64,000 bases of DNA, from NCBI GenBank assembly GCA_002696735.1, contig NZSL01000008.1, forward strand, positions 124,001 to 188,000, written 5' to 3'. This document shows positions 1 through 10,527 of this stretch, piece after piece; the stretch's first letter is position 1, and every line of letters begins with the position of its first letter. A program made the position numbers and the translations under genes. Source of the stretch: Methylophaga sp. GTDB taxonomy: Bacteria > Pseudomonadota > Gammaproteobacteria > Nitrosococcales > Methylophagaceae. The notes under the pieces were generated by a model, which saw only the letters and a program-made list of their open reading frames with translations, did not search any database and was not told the DNA's origin.

Positions 1-90
1 GTTCCTTTTCAGGGTGCCGCAATCGGGCTGATCACAGCCGGACTGATGTCGATGGCCTTTATGGGCTTTGCCGGATTGGTGAAGGTCTAA
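1..90 (+). CDS. rsxA: Rnf/Rsx electron transport complex subunit A, C-terminal end
   Basis: The first 29 codons in frame encode a hydrophobic tail (ITAGLMSMAFMGFAGLVKV) ending in TAA. This is the typical end of RsxA/RnfA, an inner-membrane subunit of the ion-pumping ferredoxin/NAD+ oxidoreductase. The rest lies upstream of the window. The stop is 3 nt before rsxB, matching the conserved rsxABCDGE order, so this is the first gene of the operon seen here. The identity rests on the short tail plus the position. Confidence 0.85.
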   Translation, partial: VPFQGAAIGLITAGLMSMAFMGFAGLVKV

Positions 91-93
91 CGT

Positions 94-654
94 ATGCTGA
101 CAGCCATCATTGCCATCACGCTGCTCGCGTTGGTCCTTGGACTTGTACTCGGATTTGCTTCAATCCGCTTCAAAGTCGAGGGTGATCCAATTGTTGATCA
201 AATCGATAAAATTCTGCCACAGACACAATGCGGACAATGCAGTTTTGCCGGGTGTCGCCCGTATGCTGAAGCGATTGCTGCCGGTGAAGTTGATATCAAT
301 CGTTGTCCCCCGGGCGGTGAAACCACTATTCAGGCGCTGGCCGATCTGCTGGATGTAGAACCCAAACCACTGGATGAAGAATGTGGTGTGGAAAAACCCA
401 AGACACTGGCCGTAATAGATGAAGATCGTTGCATTGGTTGTACGCTGTGTATCCAGGCCTGCCCGGTAGATGCCATTCTGGGTGCAGCCAAACATATGCA
501 TACCGTTATCGCTGATGAATGCACCGGCTGTGAATTATGTGTTGAACCTTGTCCGGTAGATTGTATTGATATGGTCGAAACCCAACCAAATCCACATACC
601 TGGCGCTGGCCGGATCCTTCCCATGTTGATTTGCAACGGAGGACCGGCTCATGA
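94..654 (+). CDS. rsxB: Rnf/Rsx electron transport complex subunit B (iron-sulfur protein)
   Basis: A 186-residue iron-sulfur subunit of the Rnf/Rsx complex, which passes electrons between ferredoxin and NAD(H) coupled to ion translocation. An N-terminal membrane anchor spans about residues 3-24. A 4Fe-4S motif uses C46, C49, C54 and C71. Two ferredoxin-type motifs follow, [14 protein letters not shown] and [14 protein letters not shown], so three clusters are expected. The length is close to E. coli RsxB. It lies 3 nt after rsxA and overlaps rsxC by 4 nt (ATGA), so translation is probably coupled. In E. coli this complex reduces SoxR; in other bacteria it pumps Na+. Confidence 0.97.
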   Translation: MLTAIIAITLLALVLGLVLGFASIRFKVEGDPIVDQIDKILPQTQCGQCSFAGCRPYAEAIAAGEVDINRCPPGGETTIQALADLLDVEPKPLDEECGVEKPKTLAVIDEDRCIGCTLCIQACPVDAILGAAKHMHTVIADECTGCELCVEPCPVDCIDMVETQPNPHTWRWPDPSHVDLQRRTGS

Positions 655-2177
655 GTGCACCGTTAAGCAATTTCCCCGGTGGACTGAAACTGCGAGGACA
701 TAAAAAACGTTCTACGCAGCAACCGATTCGCAAAACACCATTGAGCAAACAATTGGTATTGCCCCTGCAACAGCATATCGGTGCAGCGGCCGTGCCCATT
801 GTCGAAGTTGGCGATAACGTATTAAAAGGCCAGCGTATCGCCAGAGCGGAAGGACATGTTTCAGTATGTCTGCATGCTCCTACCTCTGGTGTGGTCAGCG
901 CCATTGGAGAACATGCTATTCCGCATCCTTCCGGGCTTTCAGCACCTTGTATTACCATCGAAACCGATGGTGAAGATCGGTGGATTGAACGCGAGCAAAT
1001 AGCCGATTTCCGTCAACACTCCGCACATGAGTTACGGCAAATTATTCGTGATGCAGGCATTGTCGGTTTAGGTGGAGCAGGTTTCCCCAGCTTTATAAAA
1101 CTCAATCCGGGTGTACACCATACTGTCGAAACCTTATTGATAAATGGTGCTGAGTGCGAACCCTACATCACCTGTGATGACATGCTGATGCGTGAACGTG
1201 CCGATGGCATTCTTGATGGTGTCGAGATCATGTTATTTGCGCTGCGAGCTTCCCGCTGCATTCTGGCGATTGAAGATAATAAACCTGAGGCGATTGCGGC
1301 AATACGCTATGCCCTGACCGGCAGACCACATTTATCGCAAACCGAAATTGTCATTGTGCCGACCCGTTATCCAACCGGTGGCGAAAAGCAGTTGATTCAG
1401 GTGGTCACCGGCAAACAGGTTCCTACCAATAAATTACCGATTGATATTGGGATCGTCTGTCATAACCCGGGTACTGCCTATGCTGTGGGTCGTGCGATTC
1501 TGCATGGTGAACCGCTGATTTCAAGAGTCGTGACGGTTACCGGTACTGATGTCCCTCACGCCGGTAATTTTGAAACATTGTTTGGTACTCCGATCAAAGA
1601 TTTACTGGATTTTTGTGAAACCAAACGTCAACCCGATGAGCCCTTTATTCAGGGTGGGCCGATGATGGGTTACAGCTTGGCTGGTGATGATTTACCTATT
1701 ACCAAAACCGCCAACTGTATTCTGGTCGGGGTGGATGATGTTGCCCCACCTGCTCAGCCGTTACCGTGTATTCGTTGTGGTGATTGTGCAGACGTCTGCC
1801 CTGCCAGTTTGTTACCACAACAGCTTTACTGGTATTCACGCGCCAAAGATTTTGAACAAACCCGTAATTACAATTTATTTGATTGTATTGAATGCGGTTG
1901 CTGTGATTATGTATGTCCCAGCAAAATTCCGCTGGTCTCCTACTTCCGATTCTCCAAAACCGAAATCATGAATCAGCAACGTGAACAGCAAAAAGCTGAT
2001 CTGGCTCGTGAGCGTCATGAAAGCCGTTTGGCCAGACTGGAACGCGAAAAGCAGGAAAAAGAAGAGCGGCAGCGGCAGCGTAAAGCTGCGTTGGCGGCTT
2101 CCAAAGCAGCCAAAGCCAAAGAAGAATCCACCACAAACGCAGAATCAGCAGATTCGGTAAATGAGGAAAAAGCCTGA
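651..2177 (+). CDS. rsxC: Rnf/Rsx electron transport complex subunit C
   Basis: A 508-residue peripheral subunit that carries the NADH/FMN site and two 4Fe-4S clusters. The middle part holds the glycine-rich nucleotide/FMN region ([12 protein letters not shown], and GGEKQLIQ further on). Two cluster motifs follow, [12 protein letters not shown] and [17 protein letters not shown]. The C-terminus is a short Lys/Glu/Ala-rich charged helix, probably coiled coil. E. coli RsxC has a much longer repetitive tail (about 740 residues), so this is the short form. It overlaps rsxB by 4 nt and rsxD by 1 nt. Confidence 0.97.
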   Translation: MSAPLSNFPGGLKLRGHKKRSTQQPIRKTPLSKQLVLPLQQHIGAAAVPIVEVGDNVLKGQRIARAEGHVSVCLHAPTSGVVSAIGEHAIPHPSGLSAPCITIETDGEDRWIEREQIADFRQHSAHELRQIIRDAGIVGLGGAGFPSFIKLNPGVHHTVETLLINGAECEPYITCDDMLMRERADGILDGVEIMLFALRASRCILAIEDNKPEAIAAIRYALTGRPHLSQTEIVIVPTRYPTGGEKQLIQVVTGKQVPTNKLPIDIGIVCHNPGTAYAVGRAILHGEPLISRVVTVTGTDVPHAGNFETLFGTPIKDLLDFCETKRQPDEPFIQGGPMMGYSLAGDDLPITKTANCILVGVDDVAPPAQPLPCIRCGDCADVCPASLLPQQLYWYSRAKDFEQTRNYNLFDCIECGCCDYVCPSKIPLVSYFRFSKTEIMNQQREQQKADLARERHESRLARLEREKQEKEERQRQRKAALAASKAAKAKEESTTNAESADSVNEEKA

Positions 2178-3208
2178 TGCCCATTTTTCGGCTGAGCCCA
2201 CCGTTTTTAGCTGGAGCTAACCGCGTCACCTTACAAATGCTGCAAGTGCTTGTTGCACTGGTTCCAGCAGTAATCGCCATGACATATTATTTCGGTCCCG
2301 GTGTGCTGATTAATGTCACACTTGCTGTGGTGGTTGCCCTGATCGCCGAAGCGGTGATGCTTAAACTTCGTCATCGGCCATTAAAGCCTTTCCTGAGTGA
2401 CGGCAGCGCTGCGGTAACAGCTATTTTACTGGCATTAGCTATCCCGCCACTTTCGCCATGGTGGATGACGGTAATTGGTGTGACCTTTGCCATTATCTTC
2501 GCCAAGCACCTTTATGGTGGTCTGGGTTATAACCCGTTTAATCCGGCGATGGTTGGTTATGTTTTGCTTTTGATTTCTTTTCCGCTGGAAATGACCACCT
2601 GGTTACCCGTGCAGTCGATTGCTGAGCAACCAATGGGATGGTTAAGTGCCCTGCAATTAATTTTTACCGGTCAGTTTAATGGTTTGGGCATTGATGCTTA
2701 TTCAGGTGCAACCCCACTTGATGCAATGAAAACGCAGATTGTATTGGATCGGCATCCTGAATTTATCAGTAGTCAGGAATTGTTCGGCATGGTCGGTGGG
2801 CTGGGCTGGGAATGGATCAATATCTGGTTTGCTTTGGGTGGTATCTGGTTAATTTACCGCAAAGTCATTAGCTGGCATGTTCCTGTCGCCATGATTCTGG
2901 CTTTGCTGATCATCAGCAGTATTACCACGTTAATTGACCCCACTGTGTCAGGGTCACCATTATTTCATTTACTCAGTGGTGGCACCATGCTGGGGGCATT
3001 CTTTATTGCGACCGATCCGGTCTCGGGTTCTACCACCTTGAAAGGTCGTATTGTATTTGGTGCCGGCGTTGGCATTCTGACCTATGTGATTCGTATCTGG
3101 GGCGGCTATCCGGATGGCGTTGCCTTTGCCGTTATTTTGATGAATATGCTGGTACCGTTAATCGACTATTACACTCAACCACGTGTATATGGTGGAGCAA
3201 CACGATGA
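2177..3208 (+). CDS. rsxD: Rnf/Rsx electron transport complex subunit D
   Basis: A 343-residue polytopic membrane subunit related to NqrB of Na+-translocating NADH:quinone reductase. Multiple hydrophobic segments are visible. The motif SGATPLDAMK near residue 180 contains the Thr that carries covalently bound FMN in this family. The start codon overlaps the rsxC stop by 1 nt (TGATG) and the end overlaps rsxG by 4 nt. It is part of the membrane module that couples electron flow to cation movement. Confidence 0.96.
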   Translation: MPIFRLSPPFLAGANRVTLQMLQVLVALVPAVIAMTYYFGPGVLINVTLAVVVALIAEAVMLKLRHRPLKPFLSDGSAAVTAILLALAIPPLSPWWMTVIGVTFAIIFAKHLYGGLGYNPFNPAMVGYVLLLISFPLEMTTWLPVQSIAEQPMGWLSALQLIFTGQFNGLGIDAYSGATPLDAMKTQIVLDRHPEFISSQELFGMVGGLGWEWINIWFALGGIWLIYRKVISWHVPVAMILALLIISSITTLIDPTVSGSPLFHLLSGGTMLGAFFIATDPVSGSTTLKGRIVFGAGVGILTYVIRIWGGYPDGVAFAVILMNMLVPLIDYYTQPRVYGGATR

Positions 3209-3843
3209 AAGCATTATGGAATCAACCGGCATTTCGAGTTGGGCTGATGCTGGCTGTGTTTGCTATTGTGGCCACCACTCTGGTTGCTTTTACTGAAGAA
3301 AGTACTCGCGAACAGATCAGAGAAAATGAACGTCAGGCCCTACTCGAAGCGATAAATGTGCTGGTGCCTAAACAAGAATATGACAATAATATCCTGAGTG
3401 ACACACTCGTGTTACCGCCGACGCCGCAATTAGGTACCGAGGAGCCAACCGTTGTTTACCGAGCCAGAAAAAACGGTCATCCCGTGGCAGCCGTATTAAC
3501 CGCTGTGGCCCCTGATGGTTACAGTGGCAGTATCAAAATTCTGATTGCCATATACACGGATGGCACGCTGGCGGGAGTTCGGGTTATCAGCCATAAGGAA
3601 ACCCCTGGTCTCGGCGATAAAATTGATGTGCAACGTGATGACTGGATCCTGCAATTTGCCGGACTATCACTGGAATCACCGGATGAATCACGTTGGAAAG
3701 TTAAAAAAGATGGCGGTGAGTTTGATCAATTTACCGGTGCGACGATTACCGCACGTGCCGTGGTCAATGCCATCAAGCGTACACTGGAATTTTTTGAAGC
3801 AAATAAGGGTAAGTTGTTTATCCCGGCAGAGGAAAACACATGA
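3205..3843 (+). CDS. rsxG: Rnf/Rsx electron transport complex subunit G (FMN-binding)
   Basis: A 212-residue subunit related to NqrC. One N-terminal membrane segment spans about residues 10-29, followed by a periplasmic FMN-binding domain. The motif [12 protein letters not shown] near residue 175 holds the Thr expected to carry covalent FMN. The upstream motif [12 protein letters not shown] is also typical of the FMN-binding fold. It overlaps both neighbours by 4 nt (ATGA), so translation is coupled through the operon. Confidence 0.96.
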   Translation: MKALWNQPAFRVGLMLAVFAIVATTLVAFTEESTREQIRENERQALLEAINVLVPKQEYDNNILSDTLVLPPTPQLGTEEPTVVYRARKNGHPVAAVLTAVAPDGYSGSIKILIAIYTDGTLAGVRVISHKETPGLGDKIDVQRDDWILQFAGLSLESPDESRWKVKKDGGEFDQFTGATITARAVVNAIKRTLEFFEANKGKLFIPAEENT

Positions 3844-4529
3844 CAATCTACAATCAGATTATTAAAGAAGGTCTGTGGAAAAATAATCCGGCTTTAGTGC
3901 AATTACTGGGTTTATGTCCATTGCTTGCCGTGACCAACACCGTCATCAATGGCCTGGGGCTGGGACTTGCCACCATCCTGACATTGGTGGCTTCAAACGG
4001 CATTATTTCCATGCTGCGCCACCAGATTCCCGATGAAGCACGTTTACCCGTGTTTGTTTTAATTATTGCGTCGATTGTAACGGCCATTGAATTATCAATG
4101 AACGCCTGGTTCCATGAGCTTTACCTGATCCTGGGTATTTTCATTCCGTTAATTGTCACCAATTGTTCGATTATTGCCCGGGCAGAAGCCTTTGCTGCAC
4201 GTAATCCTGTTACCCCGTCATTACTTGACGGTTTGATGATGGGTATCGGTTTTACCGCCGTACTGGTACTGCTGGGTGGAATGCGAGAACTGCTTGGCCA
4301 GGGCACCTTATTCAGTCAGGCACATTTAATGTTTGGTGAGGCAGCGCGTGGTTTAACCATTACAGTCATCGATGATTATCGTGGTTTTCTTATTGCGATT
4401 TTGCCACCCGGCGCCTTTATTGGTCTGGGACTTATCGTGGCATTGAAAAATGCAATTGATGCCCGTGTGGCGAATCGGACCGAGAAAGTGAAAGCTGAAG
4501 TACTGACTCCGCAAACCACAACAGGTTAA
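3840..4529 (+). CDS. rsxE: Rnf/Rsx electron transport complex subunit E
   Basis: A 229-residue integral membrane subunit, homologous to RsxA and NqrD, with about six transmembrane segments. Family-typical stretches are [18 protein letters not shown] near the start and [15 protein letters not shown] in the middle; the conserved Cys of the second region is present. It is the last rsx gene, overlaps rsxG by 4 nt and is followed 2 nt later by nth. The conserved rsxE-nth junction supports a single transcript. Confidence 0.96.
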   Translation: MTIYNQIIKEGLWKNNPALVQLLGLCPLLAVTNTVINGLGLGLATILTLVASNGIISMLRHQIPDEARLPVFVLIIASIVTAIELSMNAWFHELYLILGIFIPLIVTNCSIIARAEAFAARNPVTPSLLDGLMMGIGFTAVLVLLGGMRELLGQGTLFSQAHLMFGEAARGLTITVIDDYRGFLIAILPPGAFIGLGLIVALKNAIDARVANRTEKVKAEVLTPQTTTG

Positions 4530-4531
4530 CG

Positions 4532-5182
4532 ATGAATCAAACGCAGCGGCAACAATTTTTCAGCAGACTGCGCGATCACAACCCATCGCCCACTACCGAG
4601 CTGAACTACAAGACGCCGTTTGAATTATTGATCGCCGTGATCCTGTCCGCTCAGGCAACCGATGTCGGCGTCAATAAAGCTACCGATAAACTCTACCCGG
4701 TGGCTAACACACCCCAGGCCATTCTGGATTTGGGTCTGGATGGTTTGAAAAGCTATATCAAAACCATCGGACTGTTTAACAGCAAAGCGGAAAATGTCAT
4801 CAAAACCTGCCAGCAGTTAATCGACAAACATGGTGGTGAAGTACCCGATGATCGCGAAGCGCTGGAAGCCCTACCCGGCGTCGGCCGTAAAACCGCCAAT
4901 GTTATTCTCAACACCGTTTTTAAACATCCGGTCATGGCCGTGGATACCCATATCTTTCGACTGTCGAACCGAACCGGTCTGGCGAAAGGCAAAAATGTCC
5001 GTGAAGTTGAAGATCGATTGATGAAGGTGATCCCGGACGAATTCAAACTTGATGCCCATCACTGGCTGATCTTGCATGGCCGCTATGTATGTACCGCCAG
5101 AAAACCGCATTGTGATCAATGCATCGTTACCGATTTATGTGATGAATACCGGCGTACTCAACGCCAGCGGAAAACCGCCTGA
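4532..5182 (+). CDS. nth: Endonuclease III (DNA glycosylase/AP lyase)
   Basis: A 216-residue bifunctional base-excision repair enzyme that removes oxidised pyrimidines and cleaves at AP sites. The helix-hairpin-helix segment LPGVGRKTANVILN contains the catalytic Lys, and AVDTHIFRLSNR contains the catalytic Asp (K120 and D138 in E. coli). Four cysteines near the C-terminus have the C-x6-C-x2-C-x5-C spacing of the 4Fe-4S loop. The length matches the family. It starts 2 nt after rsxE and overlaps the next gene by 1 nt. Confidence 0.97.
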   Translation: MNQTQRQQFFSRLRDHNPSPTTELNYKTPFELLIAVILSAQATDVGVNKATDKLYPVANTPQAILDLGLDGLKSYIKTIGLFNSKAENVIKTCQQLIDKHGGEVPDDREALEALPGVGRKTANVILNTVFKHPVMAVDTHIFRLSNRTGLAKGKNVREVEDRLMKVIPDEFKLDAHHWLILHGRYVCTARKPHCDQCIVTDLCDEYRRTQRQRKTA

Positions 5183-5616
5183 TGGCCATTTTCAGTCAGG
5201 ATCGTGATGCGTTACGCCAGCAATACCATGATGTCTGGAAAAAAATGCAATCCGGACAAATACTTACCGCGCTCGAACAAATGATTGCCGATGTGATTGT
5301 GTTACATCCGGAATATCACAACCTGCTCTCCTCCCCGATTCAACCCGGTCAGGAGTATTTTGTGGAAAACGGGCAGACCAATCCCTATCTGCATATGGGC
5401 CTGCATATTGCGGTGCTTGAACAGCTCTCCACCGATCGTCCAGCCGGAATTGTAAAGGCATATCAGCGTCTAATCGCCCAGACGGCTGATGAGCATAAAG
5501 CACAGCATATGATGATTGACTGTCTGGCAGAACAGTTGTGGTTGGCCCAGCAAAACCAACAACCGCCATCCGAAACCGCTTATCTCAATGCACTTCAACG
5601 CTTAACGGAGAAATAG
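5182..5616 (+). CDS. DUF1841 family protein
   Basis: A 144-residue soluble protein of unknown function that matches the DUF1841 family in length and layout. It opens with a short helical segment, then HPEYHNLL, an NPYLHMGLHIAV region and a C-terminal Asp/His-containing helix (MMIDCLAEQLW). DUF1841 genes are typically short proteobacterial genes linked to nth. Here the ATG overlaps the nth stop (TGATG). No catalytic motif is evident, so no function is assigned. Confidence 0.8.
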   Translation: MAIFSQDRDALRQQYHDVWKKMQSGQILTALEQMIADVIVLHPEYHNLLSSPIQPGQEYFVENGQTNPYLHMGLHIAVLEQLSTDRPAGIVKAYQRLIAQTADEHKAQHMMIDCLAEQLWLAQQNQQPPSETAYLNALQRLTEK

Positions 5617-5618
5617 TT

Positions 5619-6623
5619 ATGCAGGCATTACAATTTCAACATGCAACCGGCCCCGCCCAACGTGTTCAAAAAGAAATGCCCAAAGCCACGGGTTACGATG
5701 TTGTGGTCTCAGTAGAAGCTGTCGCGGTAAATCCAGTGGATCTGAAAGTGAAATCAACTATTCAGGATGCCTCCAATGGCAAAACCATCGGTTGGGATGC
5801 TGCTGGAATCATCACTGACGTTGGCGAACAATGTCAGAACTTTCAGGTGGGGGATAAAGTCTTCTATGCCGGTGATATTGGCCGTGATGGCTGTTACGCA
5901 ACTCATCAACTGGTGGATTCGCGGATTATTGCCAAAGCGCCAAAATCATTGCAGCCCCATCAGGCAGCTGCGTTACCACTCACGGCTTTGACAGCTTGGG
6001 AATCGCTGTTTGATCGACTGAAAATTGATGCAGAAAAAGATCGCGATAAAACCTTATTAATTATTGGCGCTGCCGGTGGTGTCGGCTCGATGGCGATTCA
6101 GCTGGCAAAACAACTCACCAGCCTCAAGGTGGTTGCCACGGCATCACGGCCAGAAACACAAAAATGGTGTAAAAAATTAGGTGCGGATGTGGTGATTAGT
6201 CACAAGGGTGAGTTGAAAGATAATTATCAGGCAGCAAATTTGCCAGCTGCAGATTATATTCTGTGTCTGAATGACAGTGATTATTACTACCCGCAAATGG
6301 TTGAACTGATTGCACCTCAAGGGTTAATCGCCCTCGTGGTCAGCTTCCAGCAACCAGTTGATTTGAACCTGTTAAAAAACAAAAGCGCCGGTCTGGTATG
6401 GGAGTTTATGTTTACCCGTCCTAATATGAAAACAGCCGATATTCAGCAACAGGGCTATATTCTGCAACGTATTGCAGAGATGGCTGATTTAAACCAGTTA
6501 CAACCTGTTTCGCAGCAGCATTTTGATCAGTTAACGCCACAAACACTTGATCAGGCTCATCATTTATTAAGCCTGGGTCAAACAATCGGAAAAATCACGC
6601 TTGGAGCGCTATCTGATACATAG
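5619..6623 (+). CDS. Zinc-type alcohol [17 protein letters not shown] / quinone oxidoreductase family protein (MDR superfamily)
   Basis: A medium-chain reductase of 334 residues. The N-terminal GroES-like domain contains GWDAAGIITDVG. The Rossmann domain contains LLIIGAAGGVGSMAIQLAK, the NAD(P)H-binding glycine motif near residue 155. No structural-zinc cysteine cluster is visible, which points to the zinc-independent quinone-reductase-like branch. The ATG at 5619 is preferred over an in-frame upstream start because it has ACGGAG 8 nt upstream and sits 2 nt after the DUF1841 stop. The substrate cannot be deduced. Confidence 0.88.
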   Translation: MQALQFQHATGPAQRVQKEMPKATGYDVVVSVEAVAVNPVDLKVKSTIQDASNGKTIGWDAAGIITDVGEQCQNFQVGDKVFYAGDIGRDGCYATHQLVDSRIIAKAPKSLQPHQAAALPLTALTAWESLFDRLKIDAEKDRDKTLLIIGAAGGVGSMAIQLAKQLTSLKVVATASRPETQKWCKKLGADVVISHKGELKDNYQAANLPAADYILCLNDSDYYYPQMVELIAPQGLIALVVSFQQPVDLNLLKNKSAGLVWEFMFTRPNMKTADIQQQGYILQRIAEMADLNQLQPVSQQHFDQLTPQTLDQAHHLLSLGQTIGKITLGALSDT

Positions 6624-6681
6624 CGCGGCTGAACATATGCCCGTATAATTAATGCCACTATTATGGAGTCAGAGGTAAACC

Positions 6682-7173
6682 ATGCAATCTTCTAATACAC
6701 CAAAGTACCTGATCGGCAGTTTAATTGTTGTCGGGGTATTGTTTTTAATCGCTAATTTAATTTTGTCGAATATGCTGTCTATTGCCGACAATGTAGTCGA
6801 ACCTGAGCCCATGGATGCTGAAGCAATTGCAGAGCGATTAAAACCAGTAGCCAAAGTAAACATTGGTGAAGAACAGGTTGCAGAGGCTCCCACAGCTGAG
6901 GAAACTGAGGCTGCAGATGATGCTGCCGATGCTAGCGTCGGTAAACAAGTTGTGACTCAGGTTTGTGCGGTCTGCCATTCAACCGGTATGATGAATTCGC
7001 CCAAAATTGGTAATGCAAATGATTGGGCTCCCCGTATCGAAAAAGGCATGGATACTCTCTATACTCATGCTATCAACGGTTTTAATATGATGCCGGCACG
7101 TGGTGGCAATCCAAAACTGAGTGATGATGAAGTTAAGGCTGCCGTCGACTACATGACCTCTTCGGCTGAATAA
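6682..7173 (+). CDS. Membrane-anchored c-type cytochrome (cytochrome c5 family)
   Basis: A 163-residue protein with an N-terminal hydrophobic anchor (about residues 10-30), an acidic, Ala/Glu/Thr-rich linker (about 45-85) and a single cytochrome c domain. The haem-attachment motif is CAVCH and a likely distal ligand Met lies in FNMMPARGG. This layout fits cytochrome c5-like periplasmic electron carriers tethered to the inner membrane. AGAGG sits just upstream of the ATG. It is followed by a strong hairpin, so it is probably its own transcription unit or the end of the upstream one. Confidence 0.9.
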   Translation: MQSSNTPKYLIGSLIVVGVLFLIANLILSNMLSIADNVVEPEPMDAEAIAERLKPVAKVNIGEEQVAEAPTAEETEAADDAADASVGKQVVTQVCAVCHSTGMMNSPKIGNANDWAPRIEKGMDTLYTHAINGFNMMPARGGNPKLSDDEVKAAVDYMTSSAE

Positions 7174-7189
7174 CCGATAAAAATATTAG

Positions 7190-7223
7190 TCCGTGAGCAC
7201 CGAACATATTCGGTTCTCACGGA
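7190..7223 (+). terminator. Strong hairpin after the cytochrome c gene
   Basis: Arms TCCGTGAG + ACCGAA (7190-7204, one bulged C) pair with TTCGGT + CTCACGGA (7209-7223). This gives a long stem with a short loop, 16 nt after the cytochrome stop. There is no clear T-tract after it, so it could be a factor-dependent terminator or a 3'-end stabiliser rather than a classic intrinsic terminator. Confidence 0.55.
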
Positions 7224-7315
7224 TAACTGAAAACTCAGCGAGTAAAATTTAATCATTCTAAGCCACATGCTGAAACGATTATCGTCTAGCATCGACAGGG
7301 ATCACATTAGCCGCC

Positions 7316-10135
7316 ATGAGCTTACTCAGTTTTAATCTTCCCTTAGCCGCACTCCTCCCATTTGCAGCCGCTCCACTTGCTGCATGGTCTACCCGATACA
7401 ATCGATTGGCTTCTGCCTGGGTAGCTGGACTGACAACATTGTTAACGTTGGCGATTCTATTCCCGTCCATGCAAGCTGTATTTGCTGGCGAAACCCTCAT
7501 TCAACAATGGTCATGGCTACCAGCTATTGGTTTTAACATTGCCTTCAGGCTTGATGGCTTAGCGCTGTTATTTGCCTTGCTGATTCTGCTGATCGGTCTG
7601 CTTGTTATTTTTTATGCTCGCTACTATCTTTCAGCCAAAGATTCTATGGGACGGTTTTACGCCTATATGCTGATGTTTATGGGCTCTATGCTGGGCATCG
7701 TATTATCTGAAAACCTGTTGCAACTGGTCGTATTCTGGGAACTCACCTCAATAACGTCATTCCTGCTGATCAGTTATTGGCAGCATCGTCAGGATGCCCG
7801 TCAAGGTGCGAGAATGGCCTTAGCGATCACCGGCGCAGGTGGTTTGGCCTTATTGGGTGGCGTGTTATTACTGGGCCATATTGTTGGCAGTTATGAACTG
7901 ACTCAAGTGCTGGCGTCGGGCGATTTAATCAGAGGTCATGATTTATATCTGCCGACATTGCTACTGATTTTGCTGGGGGTATTCACCAAATCAGCGCAGT
8001 TTCCATTCCATTTCTGGCTGCCGCATGCGATGGCTGCCCCTACCCCGGTCTCAGCTTATCTGCATTCTGCCACTATGGTGAAAGCCGGTATCTTTTTACT
8101 GGCGCGTTTTTTCCCGGCTTTATCGGGTACCCCGGAATGGAGCTGGCTGGTCGGTACGGCCGGTATGCTGACCTTGTTGATCGGTGCCTATGTCGCTTTA
8201 TTCAAGCATGACCTGAAAGGGCTTTTGGCCTATTCAACCTTAAGTCATCTGGGGCTTATTACCCTGTTATTCGGCTTTGGCAGCCAAATGGCACTGGTGG
8301 CAGCGATTTTTCATATCATTAATCATGCAACCTTTAAAGGTTCACTGTTTATGGTCGCCGGTATTATTGACCACGAATCCGGTAGCCGTGATATGCGTAA
8401 ACTGAACGGCTTATTCAAAATGATGCCGCATACGGCAATGCTGGCCATGATCGCCGCCGCCGCAATGGCCGGTGTCCCATTACTGAATGGTTTTTTGAGT
8501 AAAGAGATGTTTTTTGAACAGGCGATCAGCGCGTCAGATACCACACTGGCAGCCTGGACCATCCCGGCATTAGTCACCCTGGCCGCTATCTTCTCGGTCG
8601 CTTATTCACTGCGCTTTATCCACGATGTGTTCTTTAATGGTGAACCAATTGATTTGCCTAAAACACCTCATGAACCACCGCGTTTTATGAAAATACCCGT
8701 CGATATTCTGGTGGTGTTATGTCTCATTGTTGGGGTAGCCCCAATGTTACTGATTGGGCCGATTCTGTCTGTAGCGGTTGCCGCTAGTCTGCAGGCCCCG
8801 GCTCCGGAATTCAGTCTGGCCATCTGGCATGGCTTTAACTTGCCATTGATGATGAGCTTTATTGCCCTGGTTTTAGGGGTGGCGGTTTATACCGTACGAC
8901 ATCGTCTGTTTGCCTGGCATGACAGATGTTTACACGGGATTGAAGGTAAAGCCGTGTTTGACTGGCTGCAGTGGAAAACCATCCGGTTCGCCAAAAAAGT
9001 AACCGATTATTTTGATCAAACTACCTTACAACCTTCCGTGAGCTGGGTGATTGGCGGTGCATTGGTGCTCAGCATCCTGACGTTCTTCCAGTTTAACTCA
9101 CCATTATTTGGTGACAGAGCTTTAATGGAAGCCGATGTCATCACCATTCTGATGGCATTGACGTTGATTGTGGCCAGCCTGTTAACAGTCGTTTTGCATC
9201 ATCAGCGCCTGACTTCTCTGATTAGTATCGGCGTGGTCGGTCTGGTGGTAGCGTTAGGATTTGTGAAATTCTCAGCCCCGGATTTGGCTCTGACCCAACT
9301 TTCTGTTGAGGTGGTGACCATCGTGTTGCTGCTGTTAGCGTTATTCTTTTTGCCACAGCACACCCCTCAGGAACGTAGCTATATCCGTTTAAGCCGTGAT
9401 GGGATTATTTCCATTTCTGCCGCTGTTGCGGTATTCCTGTTGACCATGGCTGTATTGAGTCGTGAATATACCTCCATTGCCAATTTCTTTATAGAGAATG
9501 CCAAACCGGGTGGTGGTGGTACCAATGTGGTCAATGTGATTCTGGTTGATTTCCGTGGTTTTGATACCTTAGGTGAAATAGTCGTGCTGGCATTGGCCGG
9601 TCTCGGGGTCTTTGCCATGCTGGAAGGACTCAAGCTTGCTGCACCAGCAAAAGATGTTGAAGGACTGGAATGGAGTCATGACCCACACCCACCGATTATG
9701 CAGACTCTGACCCGGCTGCTGTTCCCATTAATGCTGATGGTTGCAGTGTATATATTCCTTCGTGGTCACAACCTGCCTGGCGGAGGATTTATCGCCGGCC
9801 TGATTGCTTCGGTTGCATTGATTTCACAATATCTTGCTAACGGTATCGACTGGACCAATGAGCGGTTGCGGACCGATATGCATCGGGTAATGTGGCTGGG
9901 TCTATTGATCGCTACCGGTACAGGTGTCGTTTCCATGTTACTGAGCTATCCATTCCTGACATCTGCGTTTACCTATCTGAACTGGCCCGTAGTGGGTAAA
10001 TTTGAAGTGGCCAGTGCCATAGCCTTTGACTTAGGGGTATTTCTGGTGGTGGTTGGCGCCACCGTTATGATTCTGGTTGAGCTTGGCAAACTGAGTCATG
10101 CTGCACATTTCATCAATGTTGAGGATATCAAGTAA
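7316..10135 (+). CDS. mrpA: Monovalent cation/H+ antiporter subunit A with fused subunit B (MrpAB/PhaAB type)
   Basis: A 939-residue membrane protein. Residues 1 to about 500 form the NuoL/ND5-like proton-channel part, with the segments [30 protein letters not shown] and STLSHLGLI typical of this family (quoted separately from 7999 and 8237). About residues 600-700 correspond to the MrpA C-terminal region, and about 790-939 ([29 protein letters not shown]) to MrpB. The fusion is the PhaAB arrangement of Gram-negative bacteria. It is the first gene of mrpABCDEFG, a Na+(K+)/H+ antiporter for salt and alkaline pH. The ribosome site is weak. Confidence 0.93.
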   Translation: MSLLSFNLPLAALLPFAAAPLAAWSTRYNRLASAWVAGLTTLLTLAILFPSMQAVFAGETLIQQWSWLPAIGFNIAFRLDGLALLFALLILLIGLLVIFYARYYLSAKDSMGRFYAYMLMFMGSMLGIVLSENLLQLVVFWELTSITSFLLISYWQHRQDARQGARMALAITGAGGLALLGGVLLLGHIVGSYELTQVLASGDLIRGHDLYLPTLLLILLGVFTKSAQFPFHFWLPHAMAAPTPVSAYLHSATMVKAGIFLLARFFPALSGTPEWSWLVGTAGMLTLLIGAYVALFKHDLKGLLAYSTLSHLGLITLLFGFGSQMALVAAIFHIINHATFKGSLFMVAGIIDHESGSRDMRKLNGLFKMMPHTAMLAMIAAAAMAGVPLLNGFLSKEMFFEQAISASDTTLAAWTIPALVTLAAIFSVAYSLRFIHDVFFNGEPIDLPKTPHEPPRFMKIPVDILVVLCLIVGVAPMLLIGPILSVAVAASLQAPAPEFSLAIWHGFNLPLMMSFIALVLGVAVYTVRHRLFAWHDRCLHGIEGKAVFDWLQWKTIRFAKKVTDYFDQTTLQPSVSWVIGGALVLSILTFFQFNSPLFGDRALMEADVITILMALTLIVASLLTVVLHHQRLTSLISIGVVGLVVALGFVKFSAPDLALTQLSVEVVTIVLLLLALFFLPQHTPQERSYIRLSRDGIISISAAVAVFLLTMAVLSREYTSIANFFIENAKPGGGGTNVVNVILVDFRGFDTLGEIVVLALAGLGVFAMLEGLKLAAPAKDVEGLEWSHDPHPPIMQTLTRLLFPLMLMVAVYIFLRGHNLPGGGFIAGLIASVALISQYLANGIDWTNERLRTDMHRVMWLGLLIATGTGVVSMLLSYPFLTSAFTYLNWPVVGKFEVASAIAFDLGVFLVVVGATVMILVELGKLSHAAHFINVEDIK

Positions 10136-10527
10136 TGGAGTGGCTAATTGCCAGTGTCATTTCCGTGATGACAGGTTGCGGAGTGTATCTCACACTTAGA
10201 GCAAGAACCTTTCCGGTAGTACTGGGATTGACTCTGCTTGCCTATGCAGTAAACGTCTTTCTATTTAGCATGGGGCGTTTGCAAATCGGCATCCCGGCCG
10301 TTATTGATCCTGCCGCTGCAGCTTACACCGATCCCCTGCCTCAAGCTTTGGTATTAACAGCTATCGTAATTGCATTTGGGATGACGGCTTTCCTCATCGT
10401 ACTGGCCCTAAAAGCCCGTAGCGAGCTGGGTAATGATCATGTTGATGGCTTGCATCGCTCAGATGATGAACTGAAAGCCACTAAACATAACAGTACAAAG
10501 ACAGAAACTGAACGGAGCCAATCATGA
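10135..10527 (+). CDS. mrpC: Monovalent cation/H+ antiporter subunit C (MrpC/PhaC)
   Basis: A 130-residue membrane protein with three hydrophobic helices, homologous to NuoK of complex I. The motif DPLPQALVLTAIVIAFG is the hallmark of MrpC/MnhC. A hydrophilic tail of about 35 residues follows the last helix. The ATG overlaps the stop of the preceding gene by 1 nt (TAATG), and the end overlaps mrpD by 4 nt. It is one of the small subunits of the multi-subunit antiporter. Confidence 0.94.
   Translation: MEWLIASVISVMTGCGVYLTLRARTFPVVLGLTLLAYAVNVFLFSMGRLQIGIPAVIDPAAAAYTDPLPQALVLTAIVIAFGMTAFLIVLALKARSELGNDHVDGLHRSDDELKATKHNSTKTETERSQS

Noticed and set aside
160..958. Minus-strand frames opposite rsxB and rsxC
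   Set aside because: Shadows of strongly supported genes; low-complexity, no start signals.
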